DNA of 51,160 nt from an uncultured bacterium (lineage in GTDB: Bacteria; Patescibacteriota; Minisyncoccia; Moranbacterales; UBA2206), in assembly GCA_903937035.1 (NCBI GenBank), contig CAIZXS010000003.1:1-51160 (forward strand), in the 5' to 3' direction. Below, in pieces: positions 33,783-42,383 of the stretch. The notes below the pieces were generated by a model, which saw nothing but the letters and a program-made list of their open reading frames with translations, had not been told where the DNA came from and ran no database searches. A program made the position numbers and the translations under genes. How positions within the stretch are numbered: the stretch's first letter is position 1; each line of letters opens with the position of its first letter.

Positions 33783-34676
33783 ATGTCGACGATAGCTATA
33801 CATCTACACACGAACTATTCAGATGGAGAAAAGGATACGGCAGGTCTCATTCAGACATTAGTTGAGGCCAAAGTCGAAGGCGCATGCCTTTGTAACCATG
33901 ACACGAGCGAGGGAACAGAAGAATTTCAAGCCGCTACTAGAGATACTGGGATTGAATCAATATCCGGCATTGAAGTTTCAACTTGTCTTAATGAGACATT
34001 TTGCATCCACGTCTTGGCAATCGGATTTGACCCCAAGAAAATAACTCAAATCGAAAAAGGACTGCAAAGAAACTGCACTGCCTATAATCGGTACTTCGAA
34101 GAAGTTTTGGTCGATGTTAACAAAACTTTTCACATCGAACTTACCACAGAAAAAATCAGGCAAATCACAAACAGAAAAGGACGAGCCAATTTCACGCTGC
34201 CATTGACTAATCATCTAATTAACACATTGAACTTTCCTTTTCCCGCCGTTCGTCAAGCAATTTTTGGGCATCATTCTCCCGTATGGCGCTTGCTTTCCAG
34301 AGGAGAGCTAATGACGCTTGAGGAAGGAATGAATTTCATCAGTGAGATTGGGGCTACTCCCATTTTTGCTCATCCGGGTTTTTTTTCGAGATACAGCATG
34401 GAGGGAAAGGCCACTATAAAACAACTGCAAGCTGCCTTTGAACTCATGATTGACCTTGGCCTCAAGGGAGCGGAATATCATTACCCCTACCCCGAGGATG
34501 ATCCTAAGGTTACCTATTTCGCCAATGAGGCAAAGCGACTGATTGAAAAATACAATCTGCGCAGAATTTCCAGTTCGGATTATCATGGAAATTATGCGCC
34601 AAAAGCTCGTGGTGTTTCGATGCCAGGAATGACTTTCGGAGAATTCCTAAAGCTCAAACATCTCTGCGAAAGATAA
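33783..34676 (+). CDS. PHP-domain phosphoesterase
   Basis: 297 residues from MSTIAIHLHTNYSDGE. The polymerase/histidinol-phosphatase motifs are present in order: HLHTNYSDG (7-15), CNHD (37-40), SGIEVS, IHVLAIG, IFAHPG in the second half and SSSDYHG near the C-terminus. These bind a trinuclear metal centre; the family hydrolyses phosphoesters, often small nucleotides or polymer ends. Weak Shine-Dalgarno AAGGA 11 nt before the ATG. It is a single-gene unit divergent from paralogue 2 and ends with the terminator at 34725. Substrate unknown. Confidence 0.85.
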   Translation: MSTIAIHLHTNYSDGEKDTAGLIQTLVEAKVEGACLCNHDTSEGTEEFQAATRDTGIESISGIEVSTCLNETFCIHVLAIGFDPKKITQIEKGLQRNCTAYNRYFEEVLVDVNKTFHIELTTEKIRQITNRKGRANFTLPLTNHLINTLNFPFPAVRQAIFGHHSPVWRLLSRGELMTLEEGMNFISEIGATPIFAHPGFFSRYSMEGKATIKQLQAAFELMIDLGLKGAEYHYPYPEDDPKVTYFANEAKRLIEKYNLRRISSSDYHGNYAPKARGVSMPGMTFGEFLKLKHLCER

Positions 34677-34724
34677 TACGCAGGTAAACATTGTCTATCC
34701 GATCAAAATGACATAATAAACACC

Positions 34725-34766
34725 AACGGCGCGCTCGAAATTCAATCAAGCCCGCCGTTTTTTTAT
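34725..34766 (+). terminator. Terminator of the PHP gene
   Basis: AACGGCG-x-GCT / AGC-x-CGCCGTT stem followed by T7. The last boundary of the island-like region. Confidence 0.8.
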
Positions 34767-34788
34767 TTAAGCACAAAAAATTATTTCA

Positions 34789-35361
34789 CTAGATTTCCTC
34801 CAGATGCTTTATACAATTTTCTAAAACTATTTTTCCTTTCAAGTTTTCTTCCAATTCATAGATATAGACTGAAGTATTTTTGGGTTTTTCTACTTCGCGA
34901 AATCTCTCAGTTGGAATTCCGAGCATTATCATATGTAACACACGGCTAAATCCTCCATGGGAAACAATGAGCACATTTGAGTGAGGATGATTTCTAAATA
35001 TTTCATCAACCGCATCATGAACTCGCACGCGCATCGCATCAGTCGTTTCCACACCGAGCGGAAGATTAACCGCATCAACCTCATCCACACTTCTCCCCTG
35101 ATAAATTCCCATATATCTTTCTCGTAGATTCTCCTTGAAAAATATCGGGGCCTTGTGATGAACCACGATTTTTTTCGTTGTATCCACCACTCTCTTGAGA
35201 TCACTACTATAGATGAAATCGAATTTAACACCTTCTAGTCTCATTGCCACTTTTTCCGCCTGACGCAAACCTTTCCCAGAAAGCTTTCCAGGAAGATGCC
35301 CCTGCAATATCCGCCGAGCATTATCCGCTGTCTCCCCATGACGAACAACATATAGATTCAT
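34789..35361 (-). CDS. Histidine phosphatase family protein
   Basis: 190 residues starting MNLYVVRHGETADNARR. RHG (7-9) supplies the phosphorylated His, a second His is in LIVSHGGFSRVLH, and YSSDLKRV is the conserved inner motif. It is a phosphoglycerate mutase-like phosphatase (GpmB/CobC type) with broad or unknown substrate. Its ATG overlaps the GNAT gene stop by 4 bp (35358-35361), so the two are coupled. Confidence 0.88.
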   Translation of the reverse strand: MNLYVVRHGETADNARRILQGHLPGKLSGKGLRQAEKVAMRLEGVKFDFIYSSDLKRVVDTTKKIVVHHKAPIFFKENLRERYMGIYQGRSVDEVDAVNLPLGVETTDAMRVRVHDAVDEIFRNHPHSNVLIVSHGGFSRVLHMIMLGIPTERFREVEKPKNTSVYIYELEENLKGKIVLENCIKHLEEI

Positions 35362-35804
35362 AGTTTCTTAAGCATAAATTGATAGCCTTCTTGTTTGAAG
35401 CCTAATTTTTGATACAATTTTTTGGCTTTCTTATTTTTCAGTCCCACTTCCAAAGAAATTGCCACGGAAGTCTTTTTGGCGTTTTTTTCCAAATATTCAA
35501 TAAAAGTAGTGGCGATGCCTTTTCCACGCCAAGCCACATCCACAAAAATTTCATCCACAGCGGAAAAGTTTCCGCCGGCATTAATGCTCCAATAGTTCAC
35601 AGAAATAGCATAACCGATTATTTCCCTGTCTGCAATAAAAACATAAATCGTACCTTTTTCCGAAAAGCGAGAAAATTCTCGAATAGTCCTTTCGATATTT
35701 TTTCTTGGAATGTCCCGCCCACTCTCCCCTCGAGAAAAAAGCTGGATCAATTCCTCCAGACGCTTGCGATCTTCACTTTGGTATTTTCGAAAAATTGTTT
35801 TCAT
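35358..35804 (-). CDS. GNAT-family N-acetyltransferase
   Basis: 148 residues with the GNAT acetyl-CoA site DVAWRGKGIATTFIEYLEKNA (the pattern Q/RxxGxG/A is RGKGIA) and the C-terminal NKKAKKLYQKLGFKQEGYQ that closes the fold. It transfers an acetyl group to an amine of an unknown acceptor. It overlaps the stop of the upstream spermidine-synthase fusion by one base (TAATG) and the next gene by 4 bp, a tightly coupled trio. Confidence 0.88.
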   Translation of the reverse strand: MKTIFRKYQSEDRKRLEELIQLFSRGESGRDIPRKNIERTIREFSRFSEKGTIYVFIADREIIGYAISVNYWSINAGGNFSAVDEIFVDVAWRGKGIATTFIEYLEKNAKKTSVAISLEVGLKNKKAKKLYQKLGFKQEGYQFMLKKL

Positions 35805-37294
35805 TAAATCATTTTACCAATATAATAATCAACCGGCGCATAATCATCAGTAAGAACTGGCAAATCAGCTGGCAATTCATTTTGCCACAAATGCCTCAGG
35901 TACGCATTCATTGTTTGGTCAGTAGAATTGAAATCGGGCTTTTTTTCTGATTTCAGCGCAACAAGAATTATATTTTGAACCGGCTTACCATTGTTTTGCA
36001 CATTCACCAAGAACAAATAGACCTGCGGGAAAATACTCTTATATGTAACGTATTCCGCCCTGAGAAATTCTCCCTTTTCTCCATCGACAGCAGAAATTAT
36101 ATTCAAGATAACAACACCATCATCATTCAATATTTTATATTTTTTCTGCACCGCTTCTCTGGTCGTCAATTGATAGGGCAAGGAATATTGAGAGCTAAAA
36201 GCATCGCCAAAAATAGCATCGTATTTTTTCTTAGTTTCATTAAGATAAACCCGGCCATCTTGGTGATAGATTGCTAAATTAGGATTTTCCTTCAACTTGA
36301 AATATTTTTTAGCCAACTCTGTTATCCCAGGATCAATTTCAACAACATCAATTGATGCATTGGGATATTTAAGCAAGAAATCTTTCGGATAGGAGTAGCC
36401 TGCGCCTCCAAACATTAAGGTGGTTTTAAAATTAGGATTAAAGTGTTTCACTAGGTGATAATACTTCGTGTACTCATTAGCCAACTCATCACTATCCAGA
36501 AACATCAAAGAATGCGCTTCGTTATTGATGCCCATTATTTTTGCCGTTTTATCAGTTTCCGGATCTTTGATGTCATAAATCCAAATACGGTTGTAGCCAG
36601 TATCAACATCGATTACACCCTTTTTGGCAACCAATGTGTTGAACCAGCCTGTTACCGGCCAACTAATAATTATTACAAGCAAAATTAAAGCCTTACCTTT
36701 CAAATCTTTTTTTACCAAGAGCAAAAGATGAACCAATAAAAGCACGCTTAGCAAAATCACAAGCAACTTATTCGTGCCAAAATGTGGAATGAGATAAAAA
36801 CCAGAAAGAAAAGTTCCGAAAATACTGCCTGCCGTTGAGATTGCATAGAGATTCCCAATTGTCGTTCCAGAATTTCCCAAGCTATTTAATTTTAGCTTCG
36901 CGGCATAGGGAGAAACCATTCCCAAAAGAATACTGGCCGGAGAAAATAGGACCAAAGAAGCAAAGGCAGAAGAAAATCGAATATCAGAAATATTTCCTTC
37001 CAAAAATACTAGCACATTATCTTTTATCAAAATCACCAGAAAAATGGAAATTGCCGCAAAAAGCACAACTAACGATAAACCGTCTTGATCAGCTTTTTTG
37101 TCAGCCACTTTTCCTCCGACATAATAGCCCAGACTTAGACTGCCAAGAATGATTCCAATCAGGCTGGTCCAAACAAAAAGTGACGTCCCAAAATATGGTC
37201 CAAGCACTCGCGAACCAACCAGCTCAAAAACCATAACGACTGCGCCACAAATGAACACTGTAATTTCTAAGATATAATCTTTGATTTTCATCAA
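35804..37294 (-). CDS. Membrane-fused spermidine synthase-like protein
   Basis: 496 residues. The N-terminal half has six to seven TM helices (about 7-225, starting with ITVFICGAVVMVFELVGSRV). The C-terminal half is a Rossmann methyltransferase-like aminopropyltransferase domain with MFGGAGYSYPKDFL, VDVVEIDPGI and GDAFSSQYSLPYQLTTREA. This is the fused MFS/spermidine synthase family, thought to make or move polyamine-like compounds; substrate use in CPR is untested. First gene of the trio with GNAT and phosphatase. Confidence 0.88.
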   Translation of the reverse strand: MMKIKDYILEITVFICGAVVMVFELVGSRVLGPYFGTSLFVWTSLIGIILGSLSLGYYVGGKVADKKADQDGLSLVVLFAAISIFLVILIKDNVLVFLEGNISDIRFSSAFASLVLFSPASILLGMVSPYAAKLKLNSLGNSGTTIGNLYAISTAGSIFGTFLSGFYLIPHFGTNKLLVILLSVLLLVHLLLLVKKDLKGKALILLVIIISWPVTGWFNTLVAKKGVIDVDTGYNRIWIYDIKDPETDKTAKIMGINNEAHSLMFLDSDELANEYTKYYHLVKHFNPNFKTTLMFGGAGYSYPKDFLLKYPNASIDVVEIDPGITELAKKYFKLKENPNLAIYHQDGRVYLNETKKKYDAIFGDAFSSQYSLPYQLTTREAVQKKYKILNDDGVVILNIISAVDGEKGEFLRAEYVTYKSIFPQVYLFLVNVQNNGKPVQNIILVALKSEKKPDFNSTDQTMNAYLRHLWQNELPADLPVLTDDYAPVDYYIGKMI

Positions 37295-37405
37295 TTTTTC
37301 TAAAAAATTATTCTTTTTGTCCCCTATCCTTACTAAGGAGATTTTGCCCTCAACAACTTTAAGGTAAAGGGGTGAGGTGGATTTCTGATTTCGGATTCTA
37401 AATTT

Positions 37406-37771
37406 TTAATCCACCCTCTCCAACATCAAAATCCTTTTCCGAAATCCGCCTCTCTTCTCCGCTTTTTCTTTTTGCACTTTTTTGACTGTTTCCCAATCCA
37501 GTCCGCTAAATTCCAAGATAGTATCAAGCAGTTCGGTCACATCACTCATCTCTTCAATCAAATGCTCTTTGTCTGTGGTATTGGCCAGTTCATTAGCTTC
37601 TTCCTCGACCTTATGCAACAGATATTGCAAATATTCCTTGTCGTCTTCCAAAATTCTCGTTTTCACTCTCTTGCCTTTTAATTTTTCGACAATCTCAGGA
37701 ATATTATCCCGCACAAGCTTGGGATATTCATTTTCTATTTTCAAGTCTGTTTCGAAGTGTTTGAAATTCAT
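37406..37771 (-). CDS. All-alpha NTP pyrophosphohydrolase (MazG-like)
   Basis: 121 residues. The helical core has YPKLVRDNIPEIVEK at the N-terminus and KVEEEANELANTTDKEHLIEEMSDVTELLDTIL, giving the ExxE...ExxD metal site of MazG/dCTPase-type enzymes. The LVRDxIPE start is typical of the COG4997-type house-cleaning phosphoribosyl-ATP pyrophosphohydrolase-like proteins. It removes non-canonical NTPs. A short AT-rich spacer with a GGTGAGGTGG stretch (37340-37390) separates it from the fusion gene; repeat R1b lies upstream. Confidence 0.8.
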   Translation of the reverse strand: MNFKHFETDLKIENEYPKLVRDNIPEIVEKLKGKRVKTRILEDDKEYLQYLLHKVEEEANELANTTDKEHLIEEMSDVTELLDTILEFSGLDWETVKKVQKEKAEKRGGFRKRILMLERVD

Positions 37772-37802
37772 AAGTTTTTTATTAAAAAATATTTCCTATC
37801 CT

Positions 37803-37923
37803 TGTCATTCCCGCGCAGGCGGGAATCTAGTGTAAAAACTAAATTAGCTAGATTAGCCTAATGCTTAGATTAGTTATTTTAACAAAGCCTTTCCACTGGA
37901 TCCCCGCCTCCGCGGGGATGACA
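37803..37923. repeat. Dispersed repeat family R1, copy b
   Basis: TGTCATTCCCGCGCAGGCGG at the left end and GCGGGGATGACA at the right, with an interior nearly identical to copy a (10725-10863). It has the simple CCGCCTCCGCGG right hairpin and is probably the less altered copy. Confidence 0.88.
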
Positions 37924-37994
37924 TATGAATAGACAATTCCACTGCTCGAAGGGTGAGGTGGGTTTAGATTCTAAAGTGTTCAAAAAAAAGCAAT

Positions 37995-38522
37995 TTAATT
38001 GATAAATTTTTTATAAACAAGCAAAAAGGGCAAACAAATCAAAATCGGCAAAAACACGACTAATCCCAATCCTCCTCCAAATAATACCAAGAATCCCGTA
38101 GACACTACTGATAAAACTACCGCACCCCAAAGACCCCGTTTTCTTAAGTTATATAAGTCATTAAAAATAGGTACCGTAGCTATCAAGAAAATAGGCAACC
38201 ACCAAGGTGCTCTAAAAAAAACAATGAACGGCAACAATATTACAAAACATACTGCACCCCAATAAACCCATCTTTTTGATTTATCCGAGCCATTAGCAAC
38301 AAACTTTTTTGAGTTATATAGTCCATTAGCAATAAGAATTATTAATACCCCAAATATAAGCACCAAGACGCTGGCAACCCAAGCCCCCGGTCCTGCACCA
38401 AGCACCAAGAGTGCAGGTAGCACCATTGACGCCCCAACAAACCACATAATCGGTCTCATTATTTGAGCAAAAAAAGATTTCCTCTCCCTCGCCAACCCGT
38501 CTGAAACATTATTAGTCCCCAT
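37995..38522 (-). CDS. Unknown membrane protein with four to five TM helices
   Basis: 175 residues. A charged N-terminus (1-22) is followed by hydrophobic helices at about 24-43, 45-65, 82-100, 105-120 and 132-165, with short basic loops (NSKKF, SDKSKRW, LRKRGLWG). No signature motif is visible. Orthologous-looking small membrane proteins are frequent in Patescibacteria. It lies between repeat R1b and the dnaK terminator and appears to be a single-gene unit. Confidence 0.5.
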   Translation of the reverse strand: MGTNNVSDGLARERKSFFAQIMRPIMWFVGASMVLPALLVLGAGPGAWVASVLVLIFGVLIILIANGLYNSKKFVANGSDKSKRWVYWGAVCFVILLPFIVFFRAPWWLPIFLIATVPIFNDLYNLRKRGLWGAVVLSVVSTGFLVLFGGGLGLVVFLPILICLPFLLVYKKFIN

Positions 38523-38603
38523 CTTTTTTTATTAGTATTTTATAATCTAAATTAATATTACCTGCATAGCCTATTATAACTCAAGAAGATATTTCATACA
38601 AAA

Positions 38604-38630
38604 AGAGCCCCGCTCAAGCGGGACTCTTTT
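38604..38630. terminator. Terminator after dnaK
   Basis: AGAG-x-CCCGCTCAAGCGGG-x-CTCT hairpin with A-run before and T-run after; works in both directions. Ends the hrcA-grpE-dnaK transcript. Confidence 0.85.
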
Positions 38631-38640
38631 TTAAAGTCTA

Positions 38641-40590
38641 TTATTCTTTTTTACCTTCGTCCGTCGTAGCCTTGGCGGAATCGGAGCTGTCCTTCGTCTC
38701 CGCATCTTTCACATCGCCCGCCGAGCTTCCTTCGCCCGCCGTAGCTTCAGCGGAGGCGGGAGCTTCCTTTGCTTGTGCATCGGCAGCCTGTGCTGCTTTA
38801 TACAATTTCTCCCCAATCTTCTGTGCCTCCTGCGAAAGCTCTTCGGTGGCTTTCTTGATTGCCTCAGAGTCATCACCGTCTTTCACTTTTTTCAACGCTT
38901 CGATTTTTTCTTCGACTGGTTTTTTCTCATCAGCCGTGATTTTGTCACCAGCGTCTCGCAGAGCCTTTTCGGTTGTGTAAACAAGTGTGTCGGCCATATT
39001 TTTCGCTTCAATCGCTTCTTTCTTTTTCTTGTCTTCTTCCGCGTGAACTTCCGCGTCTTTTTTCATCTTTTCGATTTCTTCTTTGGAAAGTCCTGTCGAA
39101 GCTTCGATGCGGATGGATTGTTCTTTGTTCGTGGCTTTGTCTTTGGCTTTGACATTTAGGATTCCGTTAGCATCGATGTCAAAAGTTACTTCGACTTGTG
39201 GGATGCCACGTGGTGAAGGTGGAATTCCATCGAGGATAAACCGTCCGAGCGTTTTGTTGTCCGCGGCCATTTCTCTTTCGCCTTGAAGAACATGGATTTC
39301 CACGGATGGTTGATTGTCAGCGGCGGTTGAGAAGACTTGGGATTTTGAAGTTGGAATGGTTGTGTTTCGGTCGATGAGCGGTGTGCGCACGCCTCCCATT
39401 GTTTCAATTCCGAAAGTCAGTGGCGTCACGTCAAGGAGAAGCACATCCTTCACATCTCCTTGCAAAACTCCACCTTGAATAGCGGCGCCAAGGGCAACCA
39501 CTTCATCTGGGTTCACTGTGATATTTGGTTTTTTGCCAAAGAATTTCTCAACTGTAGCAAGCACAAGTGGCATTCTGGTCATTCCTCCAACCAAGACTAC
39601 TTCATTGATGTCAGAGACAGAAAGTTTTGCATCAGCCAAAGCTTTTTTGGTTGGCTCAAGTGTTTTTTGCACAAGGTCACCGACCAATTCTTCCAATTTA
39701 GAGCGAGTCAATTTCATCACGAGATGTTTTGGACCATTAGCGTCTGTGGTGATGAAAGGTTGATTGATTTCTGATTCCATCGCAGTGGAAAGTTCGATCT
39801 TCGCTTTTTCAGCTGCTTCTTTGATTCTCTGCAAGGCTAGTGAATCTTTGGAAAGATCAATCGCTTCTTGTTTTTTGAACTCGTCAATAATCCAGCTGAT
39901 GATGATTTGATCAAAGTCGTCTCCTCCCAGATGCGTGTCACCATTAGTGGACTTCACTTCGACTGTGTCTTCAGATACTTCCAAAATGGAGATATCGAAA
40001 GTTCCACCACCCAGGTCATAGACGGCAATTTTCTCGTCTTTCTTTTTATTGAATCCGTAAGCAAGAGCGGCCGCTGTTGGTTCGTTGATAATTCGGCGCA
40101 CATTGAGGCCAGCAATTTCACCGGCTTCTTTAGTCGCTTTTCTTTGCGCATCGTCAAAATAGGCCGGGACAGTGATGACGGCTTCTGTGATTTTTTCACC
40201 CAATTTTTCTTCGGCGTCCGCTTTCATTTTGGAAAGAATCATAGCGGAGATTTCTTGCGGAGTATATTCCTTGCCACCCATCTCGACTTTCACTCCACCA
40301 CCGGATTTCACAATTTTGTAGGGCAACAGTTTCAAATCGCGTTGCACTTCCTCGTCTTCAAACTTTCGTCCGATGAGACGCTTGATGGAATAGAGCGTGT
40401 TGTTGGGGTTGGTCACTGATTGACGCTTGGCCAAAAGCCCCACTAGCCGTTCATTAGACTTGGAAATCGCCACCATAGATGGTGTTGTGCGATTGCCCTC
40501 CTTGTTTTCCACAATACTGGGTGATCCACCTTCCACAATTGCCATTGCAGAATTGGTCGTCCCCAAATCGATGCCTAATATCTTTGCCAT
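38641..40590 (-). CDS. dnaK: Chaperone protein DnaK (Hsp70)
   Basis: 649 residues. The ATPase motifs are complete ([50 protein letters not shown]) and the substrate-binding domain starts with [14 protein letters not shown]. The normal protein would end near [17 protein letters not shown]. Its tail carries two copies of an inserted repeat ([10 protein letters not shown] and [11 protein letters not shown]). It refolds and protects proteins with DnaJ and GrpE. It follows grpE after 247 bp that contain repeat R3b. Confidence 0.98.
   Translation of the reverse strand: MAKILGIDLGTTNSAMAIVEGGSPSIVENKEGNRTTPSMVAISKSNERLVGLLAKRQSVTNPNNTLYSIKRLIGRKFEDEEVQRDLKLLPYKIVKSGGGVKVEMGGKEYTPQEISAMILSKMKADAEEKLGEKITEAVITVPAYFDDAQRKATKEAGEIAGLNVRRIINEPTAAALAYGFNKKKDEKIAVYDLGGGTFDISILEVSEDTVEVKSTNGDTHLGGDDFDQIIISWIIDEFKKQEAIDLSKDSLALQRIKEAAEKAKIELSTAMESEINQPFITTDANGPKHLVMKLTRSKLEELVGDLVQKTLEPTKKALADAKLSVSDINEVVLVGGMTRMPLVLATVEKFFGKKPNITVNPDEVVALGAAIQGGVLQGDVKDVLLLDVTPLTFGIETMGGVRTPLIDRNTTIPTSKSQVFSTAADNQPSVEIHVLQGEREMAADNKTLGRFILDGIPPSPRGIPQVEVTFDIDANGILNVKAKDKATNKEQSIRIEASTGLSKEEIEKMKKDAEVHAEEDKKKKEAIEAKNMADTLVYTTEKALRDAGDKITADEKKPVEEKIEALKKVKDGDDSEAIKKATEELSQEAQKIGEKLYKAAQAADAQAKEAPASAEATAGEGSSAGDVKDAETKDSSDSAKATTDEGKKE
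38654..38761 (-). repeat. Two palindromic repeat copies inside the dnaK 3' end
   Basis: Copy 1 at 38654-38685 and copy 2 at 38729-38761, both containing CG(T/C)AGC(C/T)T(T/C)(G/A)GCGG. They are read in the same frame as S-A-E/K-A-T. The same core occurs outside genes at 13050-13076. Confidence 0.75.
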
Positions 40591-40689
40591 ACTATTTTTT
40601 ATTCAGTGATCAGTGACTAAAAATCAGTGATCAAGAAATGAAATTATTATTAACTTATTAACTTACTTTTTTTAACTGATCTATAAATA

Positions 40690-40830
40690 TTGTCATCCTG
40701 AGCGAAGTCCGTACTCGGACGCAGTCGAAGGATCTGCCATCATATATCGCTGGCTTTGAAAATAATGGCCAGGCTTTGAGTTACGAGAGGCAGATTCTTC
40801 GACTCCGCTACGCTTCGCTCAGAATGACAA
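40690..40830. repeat. Dispersed repeat family R3, copy b
   Basis: 141 bp with ends TTGTCATCCTGAGCG and CGCTCAGAATGACAA; same length as copy a at 24488-24628. It lies in the grpE-dnaK spacer, inside the heat-shock operon. Confidence 0.87.
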
Positions 40831-40837
40831 CTTAGTT

Positions 40838-41458
40838 TTATCCCACAATCACCCGCGCCGCCCGAATCACTTTTTCGTTTAATTTATATCCTTTCAACAC
40901 AACTCTCGTAATTTTATTGGCATTCTCTGCTTCTTGCTTCTTACTTTCTACTTCCTGCTTGCCTGCCGAAGCCTCGGCGTAGGTAGGGTTACTGGCAATA
41001 GCTTCATGCAAATTAGGGTCAAACTCATCCCCCACTTTCACATCCATTTCGACAACGCCATTTTCTTTGAGAACATCCTCGAGTTGCTTTTGGATATACA
41101 TGACTCCTACTACCCAGGGAACATTTTTTTGTCCCTCCGGAATGTGCTCAGTGGCGCTGTGAAAATTATCAATCACTGGGATGATCTGCAAGGCCGAATC
41201 TTCCTTCAAATATTCACCGATGTTTTTCTGACTTTCCTGTTGCCGTTTTTTATAGTTTTCAAAATCCGCCATGCACCGTCGCCAACCAAGCAGGTACTCT
41301 TCCTCCTTGCTCTCTTTCTTTTCAGCTTTTTTAAAAAATTTCTTGATATCTTTTTTCACATCTACTTTCTTTTCAATTTCATCGACATTATCTGTCAGCT
41401 CTTTTTCTTCAACTTCATTATTTTCTTTTTTTTCTTCAATATTTTTTTCCTCGGTCAT
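40838..41458 (-). CDS. grpE: Nucleotide exchange factor GrpE
   Basis: 206 residues. A highly charged N-terminus (1-50) is followed by the dimerising helix (about 50-95, with GWRRCMADFENYKKRQQE) and the beta domain with VGDEFDPNLHEAI and GYKLNEKVIRAARVIVG. Between these last two segments is a 20-residue-longer loop containing NPTYAEASAGKQ from a palindromic repeat. It releases ADP from DnaK. The hrcA stop lies 4 bp upstream, and dnaK follows after repeat R3b. Confidence 0.95.
   Translation of the reverse strand: MTEEKNIEEKKENNEVEEKELTDNVDEIEKKVDVKKDIKKFFKKAEKKESKEEEYLLGWRRCMADFENYKKRQQESQKNIGEYLKEDSALQIIPVIDNFHSATEHIPEGQKNVPWVVGVMYIQKQLEDVLKENGVVEMDVKVGDEFDPNLHEAIASNPTYAEASAGKQEVESKKQEAENANKITRVVLKGYKLNEKVIRAARVIVG
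40961..40987 (-). repeat. Palindromic repeat copy inside grpE
   Basis: GCCTGCCGAAGCCTCGGCGT at its start, read on the minus strand as YAEASAG, in the loop of the GrpE beta domain. Related in sequence and frame to the dnaK copies. Confidence 0.75.
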
Positions 41459-41462
41459 GTTT

Positions 41463-42200
41463 TTAGATATAATTTATAACAATTAAAATTACCGCGCTCG
41501 AACTTAGAAATTTCTTCATATATTCCATCAGGGATTTGTTCTTGGCATATTTCATCCGTTTTGGTCCGATGATCGCCAGGAGTCCCTTTTCTCCTTCTTG
41601 CGTTTCATAGGGCGAAACAATCATGGAACAATTGGAAATGCCTTTGATCGGATTTTCTTTGCCAATAAAAATCTTCGTTTCTCCCAGTTTAATTTTTTTG
41701 AGAATCGCCTCCACGTTTTCATCAATGTAATCCAGTGCTTCCGCCACCTTGCAAAACTCATCAATTTCTTGAAATTCCGGATTTTCTAAAAGTTCCTTTA
41801 TGCCAAAATCATAGAATTCCTTTTCAAAACCAGTCACCGCGAGACTGCCACTCAAAGATGAAAGCAATTTGGCTGTTGCGCGGGAAAGTCGATTGTTTTG
41901 CGCTTTCATCTTCAGAAGCTCCACTTGCATCTTTTTCTGTTCCGAGAGACTCAATTCTTGCTCAGCCATAATCTCTTCGACAAAGTAGCGATAACCCTTG
42001 TCAGTCGGGATTCGCCCAGCGCTGGTGTGAGGTTGATAGAGAAAACCATCTTTTTCGAGCTCCGCCATATCATTTCTGATTGTTGCCGAACTCAAGCCAT
42101 GCACATATTTATCCGCCAAAATTTTCGAACCGACCGCCACTGCCGTCGCTGTATATTCCTCCACGACTGCCGCCAAAATTTTTTGTTGTCTTTCTTCCAT
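41463..42200 (-). CDS. hrcA: Heat-inducible transcription repressor HrcA
   Basis: 245 residues. An N-terminal winged helix (about 1-75, with [20 protein letters not shown] and [30 protein letters not shown]) is followed by a GAF-like domain that ends near [22 protein letters not shown]. It is about 100 residues shorter than usual (340), lacking much of the inserted dimerisation domain; short HrcA are known in CPR. It represses its own operon and dnaJ through CIRCE. The promoter leaves no leader, so translation may start on the first base. Confidence 0.93.
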   Translation of the reverse strand: MEERQQKILAAVVEEYTATAVAVGSKILADKYVHGLSSATIRNDMAELEKDGFLYQPHTSAGRIPTDKGYRYFVEEIMAEQELSLSEQKKMQVELLKMKAQNNRLSRATAKLLSSLSGSLAVTGFEKEFYDFGIKELLENPEFQEIDEFCKVAEALDYIDENVEAILKKIKLGETKIFIGKENPIKGISNCSMIVSPYETQEGEKGLLAIIGPKRMKYAKNKSLMEYMKKFLSSSAVILIVINYI

Positions 42201-42206
42201 AGCTCT

Positions 42207-42235
42207 ATTTTAGATTATTAGCACTCGCGTGTCAA
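42207..42235 (-). promoter_or_regulatory. hrcA operon promoter
   Basis: TTGACA-17 nt-TAAAAT on the minus strand, overlapping the CIRCE. Six nt lie between the -10 and the ATG, so +1 coincides with the A of the start codon. Confidence 0.8.
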
Positions 42236-42244
42236 GAGTGCTAA
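42218..42244 (-). promoter_or_regulatory. Perfect CIRCE operator
   Basis: TTAGCACTC-GCGTGTCAA-GAGTGCTAA, the consensus HrcA operator with a 9-nt spacer. Bound HrcA would cover the -35 to -10 region of the hrcA-grpE-dnaK promoter. Confidence 0.97.
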
Positions 42245-42333
42245 TTTAATTTTACCCATAATCAATCTTCTGTCAATAGCCAAAACAAAAAGCTTCAAGC
42301 AATTCTACTATAAAGCCCAATCAAGGCAAAAAA

Positions 42334-42354
42334 AGATGCCCTGATTGAGCATCT
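42334..42354 (-). terminator. Terminator of the VWA gene
   Basis: AGATGC / GCATCT stem followed on the minus strand by T8, about 30 bp past the stop codon. Confidence 0.75.
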
Positions 42355-42383
42355 CTTTATTTTTCCTAATATTTCTTAGAGAC

